From Verrucomicrobiota bacterium (lineage in GTDB: Bacteria > Verrucomicrobiota > Verrucomicrobiia > Verrucomicrobiales > DEV007), in NCBI GenBank assembly GCA_963205275.1, contig CAUJIH010000097.1, forward strand, positions 1-64,000: a DNA stretch of 64,000 bases, in the 5' to 3' direction. Positions within the stretch are counted from its first letter, which is position 1, and each line of letters begins with the position of its first letter. The notes beneath the pieces were generated by a model. It had not been told where the DNA came from, ran no database searches, and saw nothing but the letters and a program-made list of their open reading frames with translations. A program made the position numbers and the translations under genes. Positions 1 through 8,964 of the stretch are shown piece after piece.

Positions 1-1
1 T

Positions 2-106
2 CAACTCCCTTATGCGTTTCTGCTGGGACAGAACGATCTCCACGAGTTGCTTCCGTGGCTGACGCATCAGGTCTTTCCGTTTGAATCCCATCGGAGGCAC
101 GATTAG
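2..106 (+). CDS. C-terminal end of an unidentified gene (partial)
   Basis: The reading frame open from base 2 gives 34 residues ending in a TAG, with a natural-looking amphipathic composition (ending FPFESHRRHD). It is cut by the window edge, so it is absent from the ORF track. The next gene points the other way and its stop lies about 35 bases further on, so the two genes converge. I do not recognise the family. The other plus frames of this stretch look less protein-like, but so short a piece cannot be proven coding. Confidence 0.4.
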   Translation, partial: QLPYAFLLGQNDLHELLPWLTHQVFPFESHRRHD

Positions 107-141
107 ATCAGAATTATCAATTGTCAAGAGGCGCTAATCAA

Positions 142-897
142 TTACCTTATCTCAAACTGAGTCATGTCGTGAACTAGAAACTCACGATATCTCTGTTGAA
201 GCTCCTTTGCGCGTTGTAGGGCAGCCTCGATCTCACGTTTCTTTCCACGCTTTTGTGCAAAATCACAGATCTTCTTTACTGAAACTCCGGCAACGATCAA
301 CGCAGCGATTCCGGCCGTCATGGGATTGAGTCCAAGAAAACCTAGCCCAATAGCCCTTCCTAATGTTGCCAATCCAGAGGTGATTCCGATCGCGCTAAAT
401 CCTACTGTACCTGACAAGTATAGAGCGGACAGCGGAATCCCAACCGAAGCTGCACGGGAGGTAAGTTCCTGCACACTATCTTCGTCTGCAAGCTCTGGAT
501 CGCCAGCGCCCAATCGCCGTAACGCCGCATTCTCCCAAGACACCCAATCCCGAAGAATGTCCATCTGCTCAGGGCTCACTCGGAGGAGTTCAAGAATTCC
601 CTTGGCAATCAACTTTGTCGCCGTTCCGTCATCCTGTGACTCTACAAAAAGAATGTCTTTAGCGAGTGCCATCCGCATCTCTGCGTCTTCAAGAATCTCT
701 TTATCGATCTGAATGGAAGAGAGTTCCTGCGGTCTGAAATAGACCAAGTCGAGAATTTCAGCTCGTGTATCTGCACCAGTCTCAAAGGCTGCCATGACTT
801 CATACATTCGTCGAAGCTCTTTGGTATCGACGACGCCGTCAGCCACAATGGTCTTGGCGAGCTGTATCACGTAATTTTTGGATTGGAGAGGTGTCAT
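142..897 (-). CDS. TerB-like protein with C-terminal glycine-rich membrane segments
   Basis: This 251-residue protein opens with a helical domain resembling TerB/DjlA-type domains: the stretch ADGVVDTKELRRMYEVM (about residues 19-35) has the acidic 'DG..d..E' loop typical of that fold. Residues about 155-210 are hydrophobic and very rich in glycine and alanine, enough for two membrane passes or a glycine zipper. The tail after that is highly charged and probably coiled. TerB domains occur in tellurite-resistance and stress or conflict systems, but no substrate can be read here. It neighbours a VapBC pair, so the setting is accessory. The fold assignment is by eye and moderate; the membrane segments are clear. 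Confidence 0.6.
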   Translation of the reverse strand: MTPLQSKNYVIQLAKTIVADGVVDTKELRRMYEVMAAFETGADTRAEILDLVYFRPQELSSIQIDKEILEDAEMRMALAKDILFVESQDDGTATKLIAKGILELLRVSPEQMDILRDWVSWENAALRRLGAGDPELADEDSVQELTSRAASVGIPLSALYLSGTVGFSAIGITSGLATLGRAIGLGFLGLNPMTAGIAALIVAGVSVKKICDFAQKRGKKREIEAALQRAKELQQRYREFLVHDMTQFEIR

Positions 898-972
898 ATT
901 TTCTGATATATAATGATAAATAGTCTGTTCATTAAAGATTCTTAAAGATTGGAGAAGTCGTGGATTCAGGTT

Positions 973-1410
973 TCACGGGCTTGGTGATTTTACAAAGTTG
1001 AACACAGCAAAAATTTTAAAGTCACTTGGATTGAGTGTGTAAATTTCGGTGATGCCCGCGCTGTGCCAGGTGGCAGCGATCAGGGTGTCGAGCAGGCGTT
1101 TTCTGCCAAGGCGATGTTCTTGCAACCAGCGGAGCCATTGGACGTTAGCTTTGCGGTCAGGATGGATCATCACGGTTTCTTCCGCTTGACTCCAAAATTC
1201 CGCCCATTCCAGTGCTTCGGTCATGGTCAGGGGATTCCGGAAGCGTTTGGCGTCGGTGACGATGTGGATGAACTCGGAAAGGATGCCTGAGGTGAGGGCC
1301 AGCCTTTTTCCCTCGGCAAGCAAGGTGTCGATGCGTTTGCAGACTTGCCCATGACTTGGGTGATCCAGCACGACTCGGGAGACGAGAATGTTGGTGTCGA
1401 GTCCTATCAT
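973..1410 (-). CDS. vapC: VapC-type PIN-domain toxin
   Basis: This is a 145-residue PIN-domain ribonuclease of type II toxin-antitoxin systems, which cleave RNA using a Mg2+ site made of acidic residues. The first acidic residue is in GLDTNIL (residue 5), a second in LSEFIHIV (about 46) and a third in LLDTLIAAT (about 106), followed by the usual TLNPSDF near the C-terminus. Length is normal for VapC. The ATG overlaps the stop of the upstream RHH gene by four bases (ATGA), the standard antitoxin-then-toxin arrangement, so the two are translationally coupled. Which RNA it cuts cannot be told from the sequence. Confidence 0.85.
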   Translation of the reverse strand: MIGLDTNILVSRVVLDHPSHGQVCKRIDTLLAEGKRLALTSGILSEFIHIVTDAKRFRNPLTMTEALEWAEFWSQAEETVMIHPDRKANVQWLRWLQEHRLGRKRLLDTLIAATWHSAGITEIYTLNPSDFKIFAVFNFVKSPSP

Positions 1411-1658
1411 TCCTCGCGATTCAGATGGTCATTGGCGCGAGCGTTCAGTTCTTCGGGCGAGACGAGAATCGCGCCCAGACTACGCACTAGCGGCGGCTGA
1501 CGAAGGCTGGTGTGTTGGCTCTGATCACCGAACAGGGAGTTTTCTAGCGTGTGGATGGCTTCCTGATTGAGCGAGCGTTTGTTGCGTTTTGCTCTTTCCT
1601 TGAGTGAGCGGTGCAGTTCCGGGGGGACGTTTTTCAGGGTAATGGTGGTTCTGGTCAT
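1407..1658 (-). CDS. vapB: VapB/FitA-type ribbon-helix-helix antitoxin
   Basis: This 83-residue protein starts with the beta-strand and helices of an Arc/FitA-like ribbon-helix-helix domain (TITLKNVPPELHRSLKERA, then RSLNQEAIHTLE). In such antitoxins the RHH dimer binds the operon promoter and the C-terminal tail wraps the toxin. The tail here is polar and probably disordered. It precedes the PIN toxin with a four-base overlap. Autoregulation by the toxin-antitoxin complex is expected from the family; no obvious palindrome was pinned down upstream. Confidence 0.85.
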   Translation of the reverse strand: MTRTTITLKNVPPELHRSLKERAKRNKRSLNQEAIHTLENSLFGDQSQHTSLRQPPLVRSLGAILVSPEELNARANDHLNREE

Positions 1659-1859
1659 GATGCAAGCGTAATGGATGCGTTTTGGATGTCAAACCTGCAT
1701 TCCAACTTTTCCCATCGTCGGCGGTGGAGTGCCCACTATCGTTCACATTTTGTGACTTCTATGCCTTTTGTGGTTCGAAAAATCCAGCGGAGCCTATCAG
1801 GTTCGTGCCTTTCGCGTGGTTTGCCTTCGCCATCTCCGTTTTGCTCCGGTTGTGATTAA

Positions 1860-2018
1860 AAAAATACCGGAGCCGATCAGAAAGATCTCGCCGACATCCG
1901 CTTTCTCCTCCATACCCACCGTCCCGATCACGAGACGATCGCTGCCATCGTTCATGCCTTCCCCTCGGCGGCTCGTGAATGTGCTGTTGAAAATCTTGTT
2001 TATCTTGCCATCTTGTGA
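1860..2018 (+). pseudogene. Decayed gene: C-terminal remnant resembling nucleotidyltransferase-type (AbiEii/DUF6036) proteins
   Basis: The plus frame from 1860 gives about 52 residues ending in TGA at 2016-2018 and contains QKDLADIRFLL, a segment I associate with the C-terminal part of AbiEii/DUF6036-type nucleotidyltransferases. A TAA sits directly upstream in frame (1857-1859), and the preceding 150 bases give no matching N-terminal domain in any frame, so only the tail survives. Its stop overlaps the GTG of the next small ORF (GTGA), as in an intact two-gene operon. The family assignment rests on memory of that motif and is tentative. It occupies most of the gap between the vapB start and the next gene. 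Confidence 0.45.
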
Positions 2019-2299
2019 GAATGACCGCCCGCGAAGAAGAGCTCATCGCCCGCACCCTGCTGGCGGATCAGGACCTGATCAACACCTACCACCACGAGAA
2101 GCGCTGGGCGGAGCTTTTAGCTCTGGTGCGCTTCTGCAAGCGTGACGTCTCACCGGACCTCGCCGCGACCGACCCGGCTCTATACCGTACCCTCCGCGAG
2201 CAAATTACCCGCTTTTATCTCCTCGGCGGAGCCATGTTTAATGAAGAAAAGCTCGCTGCTGCGGTCGCTGAAGGCGCAGACAAGTGCCCTGACAGTTAA
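2015..2299 (+). CDS. Small hypothetical protein coupled to the upstream remnant
   Basis: This ORF encodes 94 residues, mostly helical and charged (TAREEELIARTLLADQD...), with no signal peptide or membrane segment. GTG at 2015 overlaps the TGA of the upstream gene remnant; ATG at 2021 is the other possible start, and neither has a strong ribosome-binding site. I do not recognise the family. The coupling suggests it was the second gene of an accessory pair, possibly a toxin-antitoxin partner, whose first gene has decayed. That is inference from position only. Confidence 0.5.
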   Translation: MRMTAREEELIARTLLADQDLINTYHHEKRWAELLALVRFCKRDVSPDLAATDPALYRTLREQITRFYLLGGAMFNEEKLAAAVAEGADKCPDS

Positions 2300-2460
2300 T
2301 GATCGAGAGGAATTCAAGAGCAAGAGGAAAACGGGAGCGCGACGAATGCGAGATCCGGATTCGGACGGGCTGTGTGTTGCGGGATTTGAAGAGGGAGTAA
2401 ATCGATGCTTCCCTTCTTACGCGAGTCTGCTACCCTTCCTCCTGATTCCTTTTCTGCCTC

Positions 2461-3495
2461 ATGTGCTTTTCCCTCTTTCCTCGAGTTTTTCTCCTTCTGA
2501 TCGCGAGCTTTTGCCTGTCCCTAGTGACGATTCTGCCCGCGAAAGAACCCGTGAAGCTGATCTTCGACACAGACATGGGCAACGACATCGACGATGCCAT
2601 GGCACTGGCGATGATTCATCAACTCGCTCGTCGTGGAGCAGTGGATTTACTCGCCGTCACCTCGACGAAAGATCACCCGAAATCGGTCGCTTACATTGAT
2701 GCGTTAAATGCCTGGTATGGCTTCCCGAAAATTCCGCTGGGTGCTGTTCGAGACGGAGCTGCGAAAGATGAGGGGCGTTTTCTTGGTCAGGTGGATCGCA
2801 AGGGAGAGGATGGCAAGGCTCTTTTTCCCCACAGTCTCGATGGCACGCGAGTTCCCGATGCTGTGTCTCTGCTGCGAAAAACGCTTGCGAGTCAGGCGGA
2901 TGGCTCGGTGATGCTCGTACAAGTGGGCTTTTTTACCAACTTCGCTCGCCTGCTCGATTCGAAATCCGATGAGCACTCACCCCTAGCGGGACCTGAGCTG
3001 ATCAAGGCCAAGGTGAAGGAGCTGGTTCTGATGGCCGGAGCCTTCCAGACGATCCGCTACAACACAAAACACGTCGAATACAATGTGAAGCTGGATGTTC
3101 CTTCGGCGAAGAAAATCGCTGCTAAATGGCCGACTCCCGTCGTCTGGAGCGGCTATGAGATTGGAATCGCTGCTGCCTACCCTTGGCAGAGCATCGAGGG
3201 TGACTTTGGCTACGAGAAGCACCATCTGATCAAGGACAGTTATCTCGCCTATGTGCCGACTCAGCCTCACGAGAGGCCTACCTGGGATCTGACCGCAGCG
3301 CTCTATGCGATTTTCCCGGATCGCGGATATTTCGATTTATCACCGCTCGGTCACGTTAGCGTCGATGACGAAGGGCGCACTGATTTCCGTGAAAAAGCGG
3401 ACGGGAATGATCGGTATCTGATGATGGACGCCGCCCAGACCGCTCGCGTTCGCGAAGCCTTCGTGCAACTCGTGAGCGAGCCGCCCGCACGGTGA
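2461..3495 (+). CDS. Exported nucleoside hydrolase (IUNH family)
   Basis: This protein hydrolyses the N-glycosidic bond of nucleosides to ribose and base. The family's calcium-binding motif appears as FDTDMGNDIDDAMAL just after residue 35, matching the DTDxGxDDxxAL signature. A hydrophobic N-terminal segment of about 20 residues ends at PAKEP, so the enzyme is probably secreted or periplasmic, which is usual for planctomycete and verrucomicrobial members but not for the classic cytosolic enzymes. Length (344 residues) fits. It stands alone between a small accessory ORF and the convergent tmk. Base specificity cannot be judged. Confidence 0.85.
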   Translation: MCFSLFPRVFLLLIASFCLSLVTILPAKEPVKLIFDTDMGNDIDDAMALAMIHQLARRGAVDLLAVTSTKDHPKSVAYIDALNAWYGFPKIPLGAVRDGAAKDEGRFLGQVDRKGEDGKALFPHSLDGTRVPDAVSLLRKTLASQADGSVMLVQVGFFTNFARLLDSKSDEHSPLAGPELIKAKVKELVLMAGAFQTIRYNTKHVEYNVKLDVPSAKKIAAKWPTPVVWSGYEIGIAAAYPWQSIEGDFGYEKHHLIKDSYLAYVPTQPHERPTWDLTAALYAIFPDRGYFDLSPLGHVSVDDEGRTDFREKADGNDRYLMMDAAQTARVREAFVQLVSEPPAR

Positions 3496-3590
3496 GGTGC
3501 CGCCCAACTACTGCTACCTAACTAAGGCGGATCGAGCGGATCAATCGGTGTCGATCCATCGGAATCGCCATTGGAAAAGCTTCCGGTTTT

Positions 3591-4205
3591 TTAGTCGAGT
3601 TTTCGCTGCGCGACTTGCATCGAATAATCGCGAATCTCCTGATGGACTTTCGCTACAGGAGCGGTCCCGTCGAGATGAACAGCCCCAGACTGTTGAATCG
3701 AGCGAAATACCTTCGCCGCGTGAGTGAGTTGCGTTTCTGATTCAAAGGAGTTCGGAGCGTCGCCTCTGGCTCGAATGCGTCCGATCCCTTGGCGAGGATT
3801 CACATCTAGGAGGAATAGGCAGTCGGGAATCGGGGCGAAGACTTCGTTTTCAGCGAGAATCGCAGCGACATCTTCGTCAGTTTTGCTTTGGTAAGCAGCC
3901 ATTGAGTAAAAATAGCGGTCCAGAATGACCACTAGCCCCTCTCGCAGAGCGGGCTGAATCACCTGTTCGACGTGATCCTTGCGGTCTGCGATGAACAAGG
4001 CGTGTTCTTCCTGGGGCGAGAATCGACCCGCTGCAGCGGATTCTCTGAGCATAGCACCCCACTTCCGACAGGTGGGTTCCTTGCTCATCAGCACCGGATA
4101 GCCCATCTGACCAAAATATTGCGCCAACAGAGCCGCTTGGGTTGTCTTGCCGGCTCCGTCAATGCCTTCGATCACGATTAGGAGTCCGCCGGGGATCTTG
4201 TTCAT
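3591..4205 (-). CDS. tmk: Thymidylate kinase
   Basis: The enzyme phosphorylates dTMP to dTDP with ATP, an essential step of dTTP synthesis in the cytosol. The P-loop is EGIDGAGKTT near the N-terminus, the DR(Y/F) motif is LDRYFYSMAAYQ near the middle, and an arginine-rich lid (RIRARGD) follows, all as in the family. I start at the ATG at 4205 (MNKIPGG) rather than the track's upstream codon, because family members begin only a few residues before the P-loop strand. It converges with the nucleoside hydrolase gene. About 204 residues is typical. Confidence 0.92.
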   Translation of the reverse strand: MNKIPGGLLIVIEGIDGAGKTTQAALLAQYFGQMGYPVLMSKEPTCRKWGAMLRESAAAGRFSPQEEHALFIADRKDHVEQVIQPALREGLVVILDRYFYSMAAYQSKTDEDVAAILAENEVFAPIPDCLFLLDVNPRQGIGRIRARGDAPNSFESETQLTHAAKVFRSIQQSGAVHLDGTAPVAKVHQEIRDYSMQVAQRKLD

Positions 4206-4351
4206 GCTCACTCGTAGCAAAATGAGGGGAAATCGCACAGGGAAATTCAGCGAGCTTTTACGACAGGAGGAAAGCGAAGGAATTTCTGCGAAATATTTCT
4301 CAAGAACATTTTCCTAGTTTCGCAATTTCCAAAATAGTGCTTCTCAAATAG

Positions 4352-4426
4352 TGGCGACCCGTACGGGATTCGAACCCGTATTACCGCCGTGAAAGGGCGG
4401 TGTCCTAACCCTTAGACGAACGGGTC
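4352..4426 (-). tRNA. tRNA-Glu (anticodon UUC)
   Basis: On the minus strand the sequence folds as a cloverleaf: acceptor GACCCGT pairs with ACGGGTC, the anticodon stem CCGCC/GGCGG encloses loop CTTTCAC with anticodon TTC, and the T-loop is GTTCGAATC. The 3' CCA is encoded (TGG at 4352-4354). The 75-base length includes CCA. It lies between tmk and sufT, both also on the minus strand. Confidence 0.95.
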
Positions 4427-4536
4427 ACTTGAGTTTCAAGCAAGGCGTGAAAGGGAGCGCGAAATATGTCCCTGTTCGAACGAGACGCAAGCTGAATTTA
4501 TGTAAAGTTTCGCAGAAAGCTCGCGAGCGCGTCAAA

Positions 4537-5082
4537 TCAGATCATTCCCAGCTTCATACGACCTTCCTCGGAGATCATGTCCTGGGTCCATACGGGATCC
4601 CAGACGATGTCGACACGAGCGTCGCGGATACCGTCCAGCATCAGGATTTTTGACTGCGCATCGGCTGCGATTGTCGGTCCCATACCACAGCCGGGAGCCG
4701 TCAGTGTCATCTTCACTTCGACATCGGCCTCGTCTCCGTCCTTGATGATCTTGCAGTCATAGACCAGCCCCAGATCGACAATGTTGACCGGGATTTCCGG
4801 ATCATAGACCAGTTTGAGCTGTTCCCAGATGGCATTTTCGAAATCGCCCTTCTTGGCGGCTTCGGTCGCAGCAGAGTGGCTCTTGTTGATTTCGGCGACG
4901 ATCCCAAGAGCATCGGCGTGCTCCGCGTGGATACGGGCGAGGCCGGTATTGGTGGCGACAGTGTAGGTGCCGCCGAGTGCTTGCGTGATCATGACACGGC
5001 TACCGGCGGGCAGCGTGATATTGTCCCCACTGGGGATTTGGATGGCATCGACGTCGCGGGAGAGAATGATTTCTTCGTGCAT
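4537..5082 (-). CDS. sufT: SufT-like Fe-S assembly protein (MIP18/DUF59 domain)
   Basis: The C-terminal half holds a MIP18/DUF59 domain: YDPEIPVNIVDLGLVYD, then a LTAPGCGMGP loop with the conserved cysteine and a final WDP-type segment (IVWDPVWTQDMIS). The N-terminal half with the TLPAGSRVMITQALGGTYTV pattern matches SufT, an accessory factor in maturation of iron-sulfur proteins. I start at the ATG at 5082 (MHEEIILSRD); the 41 residues before it in the track look like random low-complexity sequence. No suf operon surrounds it here, so it acts as a stand-alone gene. Confidence 0.85.
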   Translation of the reverse strand: MHEEIILSRDVDAIQIPSGDNITLPAGSRVMITQALGGTYTVATNTGLARIHAEHADALGIVAEINKSHSAATEAAKKGDFENAIWEQLKLVYDPEIPVNIVDLGLVYDCKIIKDGDEADVEVKMTLTAPGCGMGPTIAADAQSKILMLDGIRDARVDIVWDPVWTQDMISEEGRMKLGMI

Positions 5083-5349
5083 GAGGGGGATTTTAAATGG
5101 GCTAAAGAGACTGGGCGCGGCTTTCGATACCGCATCTCCAGATATCTGACTGGGAGAAGTACAGCTTCGTGACCTTTTGGGTGAGAAGGACAATCTCCGG
5201 GCCAATCTAGCGCATAAGTGAAGCGAATCCCGAAAAATCTGTCGCTATCTTCGTAGATTATATGATGACCTGAACAGTTCTGTCAATCGATCGATGGAAA
5301 TTCATGCAATACTTTGGACTTTTTTCGGAAAGAGGAACATGTTGGAGTG

Positions 5350-6321
5350 ATGAAACGACATGTTCCCGGTCCCTGGAGTGATCCCCAGGTGTATTTGCTG
5401 CCTAATCTGATGACGGCGGGCAATCTGGCCTGCGGGTTCAGCGCTGTGATGGCGATCTTCAACGGTATGCGCGACCCTGCTGGCGGGGCGCGAGATTTTC
5501 ACATCGCGATTTTTCTGATTCTGGGAGCGTGTTTGTTCGACTCTCTCGACGGACGCATCGCTCGCAAGAAGGGGCAGGAGTCGATGTTTGGGCGGGAGTT
5601 TGACTCGCTCGCCGACATTATTTCCTTTGGAATCGCCCCCGCTCTGCTGGTGATGGATATGGTTCTGAAGACCTTCGACAATCGTCTGGGATGGACGATC
5701 GCTTTCGTATATCTCCTCTGTGGAGCGATGCGTCTGGCACGATTCAACTGTCTATCAGCAGCAGAGGCCGAGGGGAAAACGAAGAATCCTTCCCACGACT
5801 TCGTCGGATTTCCGATCCCTGCTGCCGCCGGGCTGATCGCATCGCTTACACTGTTCATGCTGTGGCTGAACGAGGGGGATAAAAACGTGGGTGCGTGGAG
5901 GTATCTGCTGGTGGTGATCATGCCTCTTCTTTCGTTCATGATGCTGAGTGAGTTCCGCTATCCCAGTTTCAAGGCGGTGAATTGGCGCTCGAAGCGCTCG
6001 CTCGTGTGGTTTTTCATCGTTGTTCTGGTGCTGGTCTGTGCAGTGAATTTTGTCGAATTTGTGCCATTGCTCATTTTCCTCGCCTATTTGTGCTACGGAT
6101 TCACGAGACCTTGGATCTCCCGTGAATGGCGCAGAGAAATCGAGGAGGGAATGTCGGCGACTTCCCTCGAGGACGAGGAGAACTGTGAAGTGTGCAGTTC
6201 TTTACACAGTACCGACGATGAATCGGTGGTCGTGCCGATGCGATCTGAAGGAGATTGTGAAGGCTCCGACTCTGCGGACGAGAGTGAAGAAGGGGAGGGG
6301 AGAGAGTTTCGAGTCAACTGA
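5350..6321 (+). CDS. pssA: CDP-diacylglycerol-serine O-phosphatidyltransferase
   Basis: This membrane enzyme makes phosphatidylserine from CDP-diacylglycerol and serine. The CDP-alcohol phosphotransferase signature DG(x2)AR(x8)G(x3)D(x3)D is intact (DSLDGRIAR ... FGREFDSLAD). About seven or eight hydrophobic segments follow, typical of the type II bacterial enzyme. I favour the ATG at 5350 over the TTG at 5314. Unusual is the C-terminal tail: the last ~55 residues are strongly acidic and serine-rich (for example SADESEEGEG) and lie beyond the usual end of the family. Together with cdsA elsewhere in the window this is the phosphatidylethanolamine route. Confidence 0.88.
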   Translation: MKRHVPGPWSDPQVYLLPNLMTAGNLACGFSAVMAIFNGMRDPAGGARDFHIAIFLILGACLFDSLDGRIARKKGQESMFGREFDSLADIISFGIAPALLVMDMVLKTFDNRLGWTIAFVYLLCGAMRLARFNCLSAAEAEGKTKNPSHDFVGFPIPAAAGLIASLTLFMLWLNEGDKNVGAWRYLLVVIMPLLSFMMLSEFRYPSFKAVNWRSKRSLVWFFIVVLVLVCAVNFVEFVPLLIFLAYLCYGFTRPWISREWRREIEEGMSATSLEDEENCEVCSSLHSTDDESVVVPMRSEGDCEGSDSADESEEGEGREFRVN

Positions 6322-6363
6322 GCTCCTGATTGACCGTCGGGACATTTGCGGTATGAGTGAGCC

Positions 6364-7140
6364 ATGAGTTATTTGGATGATCTTTTTTCACTCAAGGGGA
6401 AAATCGCAGTCGTAATCGGTGGGACCGGCACGCTTTGTGGCGAAATGGCACTGGGACTGGCGAAGGCCGGAGCGACGGTGGCCATCGTGGGACGCAGTGA
6501 GGCGAAAGCCGCTGAGAAGCTCCGTCAGATCGCCGATGCAGGAGGCCAAGCCTACTTTATCTCCGCTGATGTCACCGCCCGCACCTCGTTGGAAGGCTTG
6601 CTTGAGCAAGTCGTCGCAAAGAGCGGACGAGTTGATATTCTAGTCAATGGAGCCGGAGTGAACGCCGCGACTCCGATACTGGATATCACAGACGAGGAAT
6701 TCGCTCGCATTCTCGATGTGAACTTGGGAGCAATTCTGCGCAGTTGCCAGATCTTTGGGGCTCACATGCTGGAAAACGGAGGCGGGTCAATTATCAATAT
6801 CGGCTCGATTTCCGGACTCGGGCCACTCAGTCGCGTCTTTACCTATTCGGCAAGTAAGGCGGCAGTTCACAATCTGTCGAAGAATCTCGCTCGTGAGTGG
6901 GCAACCCAGAAGGTCCGCGTGAACACGCTCGTGCCGGGGTTTTTCCCAGCAGAACAGAACCGAAAAGTGCTCAATGAATCTCGTGTGGCTGCCATCATGG
7001 GGCATACCCCGGCCAATCGCTTTGGTGAGCCGCATGAATTGATCGGGGCGACTCTGCTTCTAGCTTCAGAAAATGCGGGTTCCTTCATCACCGGTATTGA
7101 GATGATTGTGGACGGAGGATTCGCTGCGATGTCGATCTGA
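6364..7140 (+). CDS. SDR-family oxidoreductase (sugar-acid dehydrogenase type)
   Basis: This is a 258-residue classical short-chain dehydrogenase. Its cofactor motif is GGTGTLCG, a variant of TGxxxGxG, followed by NGAG, the catalytic serine in GSISG and the active site YSASK. It lies 42 bases after pssA on the same strand. The overall pattern recalls gluconate 5-dehydrogenase or SDR-type mannonate/fructuronate oxidoreductases, so a sugar-acid substrate is my guess, not a demonstration. It is cytosolic, with no signal peptide. Confidence 0.8.
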   Translation: MSYLDDLFSLKGKIAVVIGGTGTLCGEMALGLAKAGATVAIVGRSEAKAAEKLRQIADAGGQAYFISADVTARTSLEGLLEQVVAKSGRVDILVNGAGVNAATPILDITDEEFARILDVNLGAILRSCQIFGAHMLENGGGSIINIGSISGLGPLSRVFTYSASKAAVHNLSKNLAREWATQKVRVNTLVPGFFPAEQNRKVLNESRVAAIMGHTPANRFGEPHELIGATLLLASENAGSFITGIEMIVDGGFAAMSI

Positions 7141-7346
7141 GCGCATCACGGCTCGCGGCTCGCGGCTAGTGGCGATCCAGGCTCCGGTCATCCTGATAGG
7201 TCAGAATCGCTAGGCAGAGAGAGGCAGGCAGCAGCTCACGACTACGAAGTGAATCGAGTCTCTGAAATCTTCCGAGGATTTGGAATCCGCCACTTCCATC
7301 CAAATCTGCTGATTCCATCGCTGTCTTTTGAAGCGTGCTCTCGCCT

Positions 7347-8915
7347 TCAACACGAAAATCGATCTTCGCCTGGTGTGCTCCCGCTTTCGCGAGAGCATTG
7401 TCCGGTGGCGGCAAGATGATTCAGGCAGTGATAGACTTCTTCGATATCTATTTCACCCAGAGTTTCCGCCATCCGCTCAGCAGTGTAGCCTGCGGAGCCG
7501 GTCTCGGAGAGGTGTCGCCTTACTTTTGACAACTGAGCGAGGAATGCGGTGGCGGCTTTTTTCCCTGCTTCGACACCAGGTTGATGGTAGGCGTTGATGT
7601 GGACAAGGCTGGCGTAATAGGACACAGCGCGTTCATACAGTGCGATGAGCATCCCCAATGTGAAGGGAGTCAGTTCGTCCACTGAGATCGTGATCGACGG
7701 GCGTCCGCTCTCAGCGAGGGCGCGTCGCGTGCCGCGCAAAAATCCTTGGAGATAGTCGCCAGATGTCGAACCCTCCTCATCGACCCCATACGATATATCA
7801 GCACGAGTGCGCCGAATCTCGATGAAGGTAGCGAAGAAGTTCGGTAACCCATCGCGAAGCTGTTGTACGTAGGCGTGCTGGTCGGTCGAACCCTTGTTCC
7901 CATAGACAGCGATTCCTTGGTTCACCAGATTCCCATCGAGATCGAGTCGCTTACCCAAGGACTCCATTACGAGTTGCTGGAGATATTTGCTCATCAGATC
8001 GAGTCGGTCGCAGTAGGGCAGGATCACCATATCCTTTTCTCCTTTCCCGTTCCCTGCATGATACCACATCAGGGCGAGGCGCATGGCGGCATTGACGCCC
8101 TCATCGGCGATTCGGGTTTTCTCGTCCATCGAGGCCGCCCCGGCGAGAAAGGCGTCGATGTCGATCCCGAGAAGTGCGATGGGTAGCAGGCCGACAGCAC
8201 TCATGACAGAGGTGCGTCCTCCGATCCAGTCGGACATGGGGAAGCGAGTGATCCAGCCTTTCGCTTTCGCATATTGATCGAGATGGCTACCGACTCCGGT
8301 GACGGCGACTGCGTGCTTTGCGAAATCCAGTCCTTTCGCCTGAAAGACTCGTTCTGTTTCGATCATTCCGTTGCGCGTCTCAGCCGTTCCGCCGGATTTG
8401 GAAATGACGATTACGAGGGTTTCTGCCAGTCCCTCGCCCAGTGTGTGGAAAACGTCGTCCATTCCTCCGGGATCGGTATTGTCGAGAAAGTGAATATCGA
8501 TTCGAGCGTCTTTGGGTAGCAGGGCCTTCGCCACGAGTTGTGGCCCCAAGGCCGATCCGCCGATTCCGATCAGCAGCAGGTGGCGGAAGGGCTTCCCTCC
8601 GGGATCTGTAATTTCTCCTGAGTGAACGCGAGCGGCAAATTCCTGAACAGCCGATTTTGTGTCGCGAATCCATCTCCCTTCCTCTTCAGGGGCGATCTCA
8701 GGCTTTCGCAGCCAATAGTGGCCGACCATCCGATTCTCGTCAGGATTCATGATTTTCCCCGCTTCGATGTCTGCGATGTCGCGAAAGCCGCGCTCGATGA
8801 GTGTGCCGATCTCCGCTGGCCACTCGTCGGGTGCGCCCATCAGGCTGCTGTCGAGGGAAAAACCGAGTTCAGGATAGCGAATCACAGATTTCTGAAAATG
8901 AGTCCAATCGTTCAT
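7347..8915 (-). CDS. pgi: Glucose-6-phosphate isomerase
   Basis: The enzyme interconverts glucose 6-phosphate and fructose 6-phosphate in glycolysis and gluconeogenesis. The SIS-type sugar-phosphate sites are visible as LLIGIGGSALGP and VISKSGGTAETRN, and the later signature regions (DRLDLMSKYLQQLVMESLGK, then the NQGIAVYGNKGSTDQHAYVQ segment with catalytic His) are intact. I start at the ATG at 8915 (MNDWTHF); the track's extra 36 residues overlap the divergent gene and are not family-like. About 522 residues suits the shorter bacterial type. The start faces the Dabb gene across about 50 bases, so both share a promoter region. Confidence 0.93.
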   Translation of the reverse strand: MNDWTHFQKSVIRYPELGFSLDSSLMGAPDEWPAEIGTLIERGFRDIADIEAGKIMNPDENRMVGHYWLRKPEIAPEEEGRWIRDTKSAVQEFAARVHSGEITDPGGKPFRHLLLIGIGGSALGPQLVAKALLPKDARIDIHFLDNTDPGGMDDVFHTLGEGLAETLVIVISKSGGTAETRNGMIETERVFQAKGLDFAKHAVAVTGVGSHLDQYAKAKGWITRFPMSDWIGGRTSVMSAVGLLPIALLGIDIDAFLAGAASMDEKTRIADEGVNAAMRLALMWYHAGNGKGEKDMVILPYCDRLDLMSKYLQQLVMESLGKRLDLDGNLVNQGIAVYGNKGSTDQHAYVQQLRDGLPNFFATFIEIRRTRADISYGVDEEGSTSGDYLQGFLRGTRRALAESGRPSITISVDELTPFTLGMLIALYERAVSYYASLVHINAYHQPGVEAGKKAATAFLAQLSKVRRHLSETGSAGYTAERMAETLGEIDIEEVYHCLNHLAATGQCSRESGSTPGEDRFSC

Positions 8916-8964
8916 GATGAATTTTACTATCGACAAACGGCGCATTTTCACAAAGAATTTCCGA

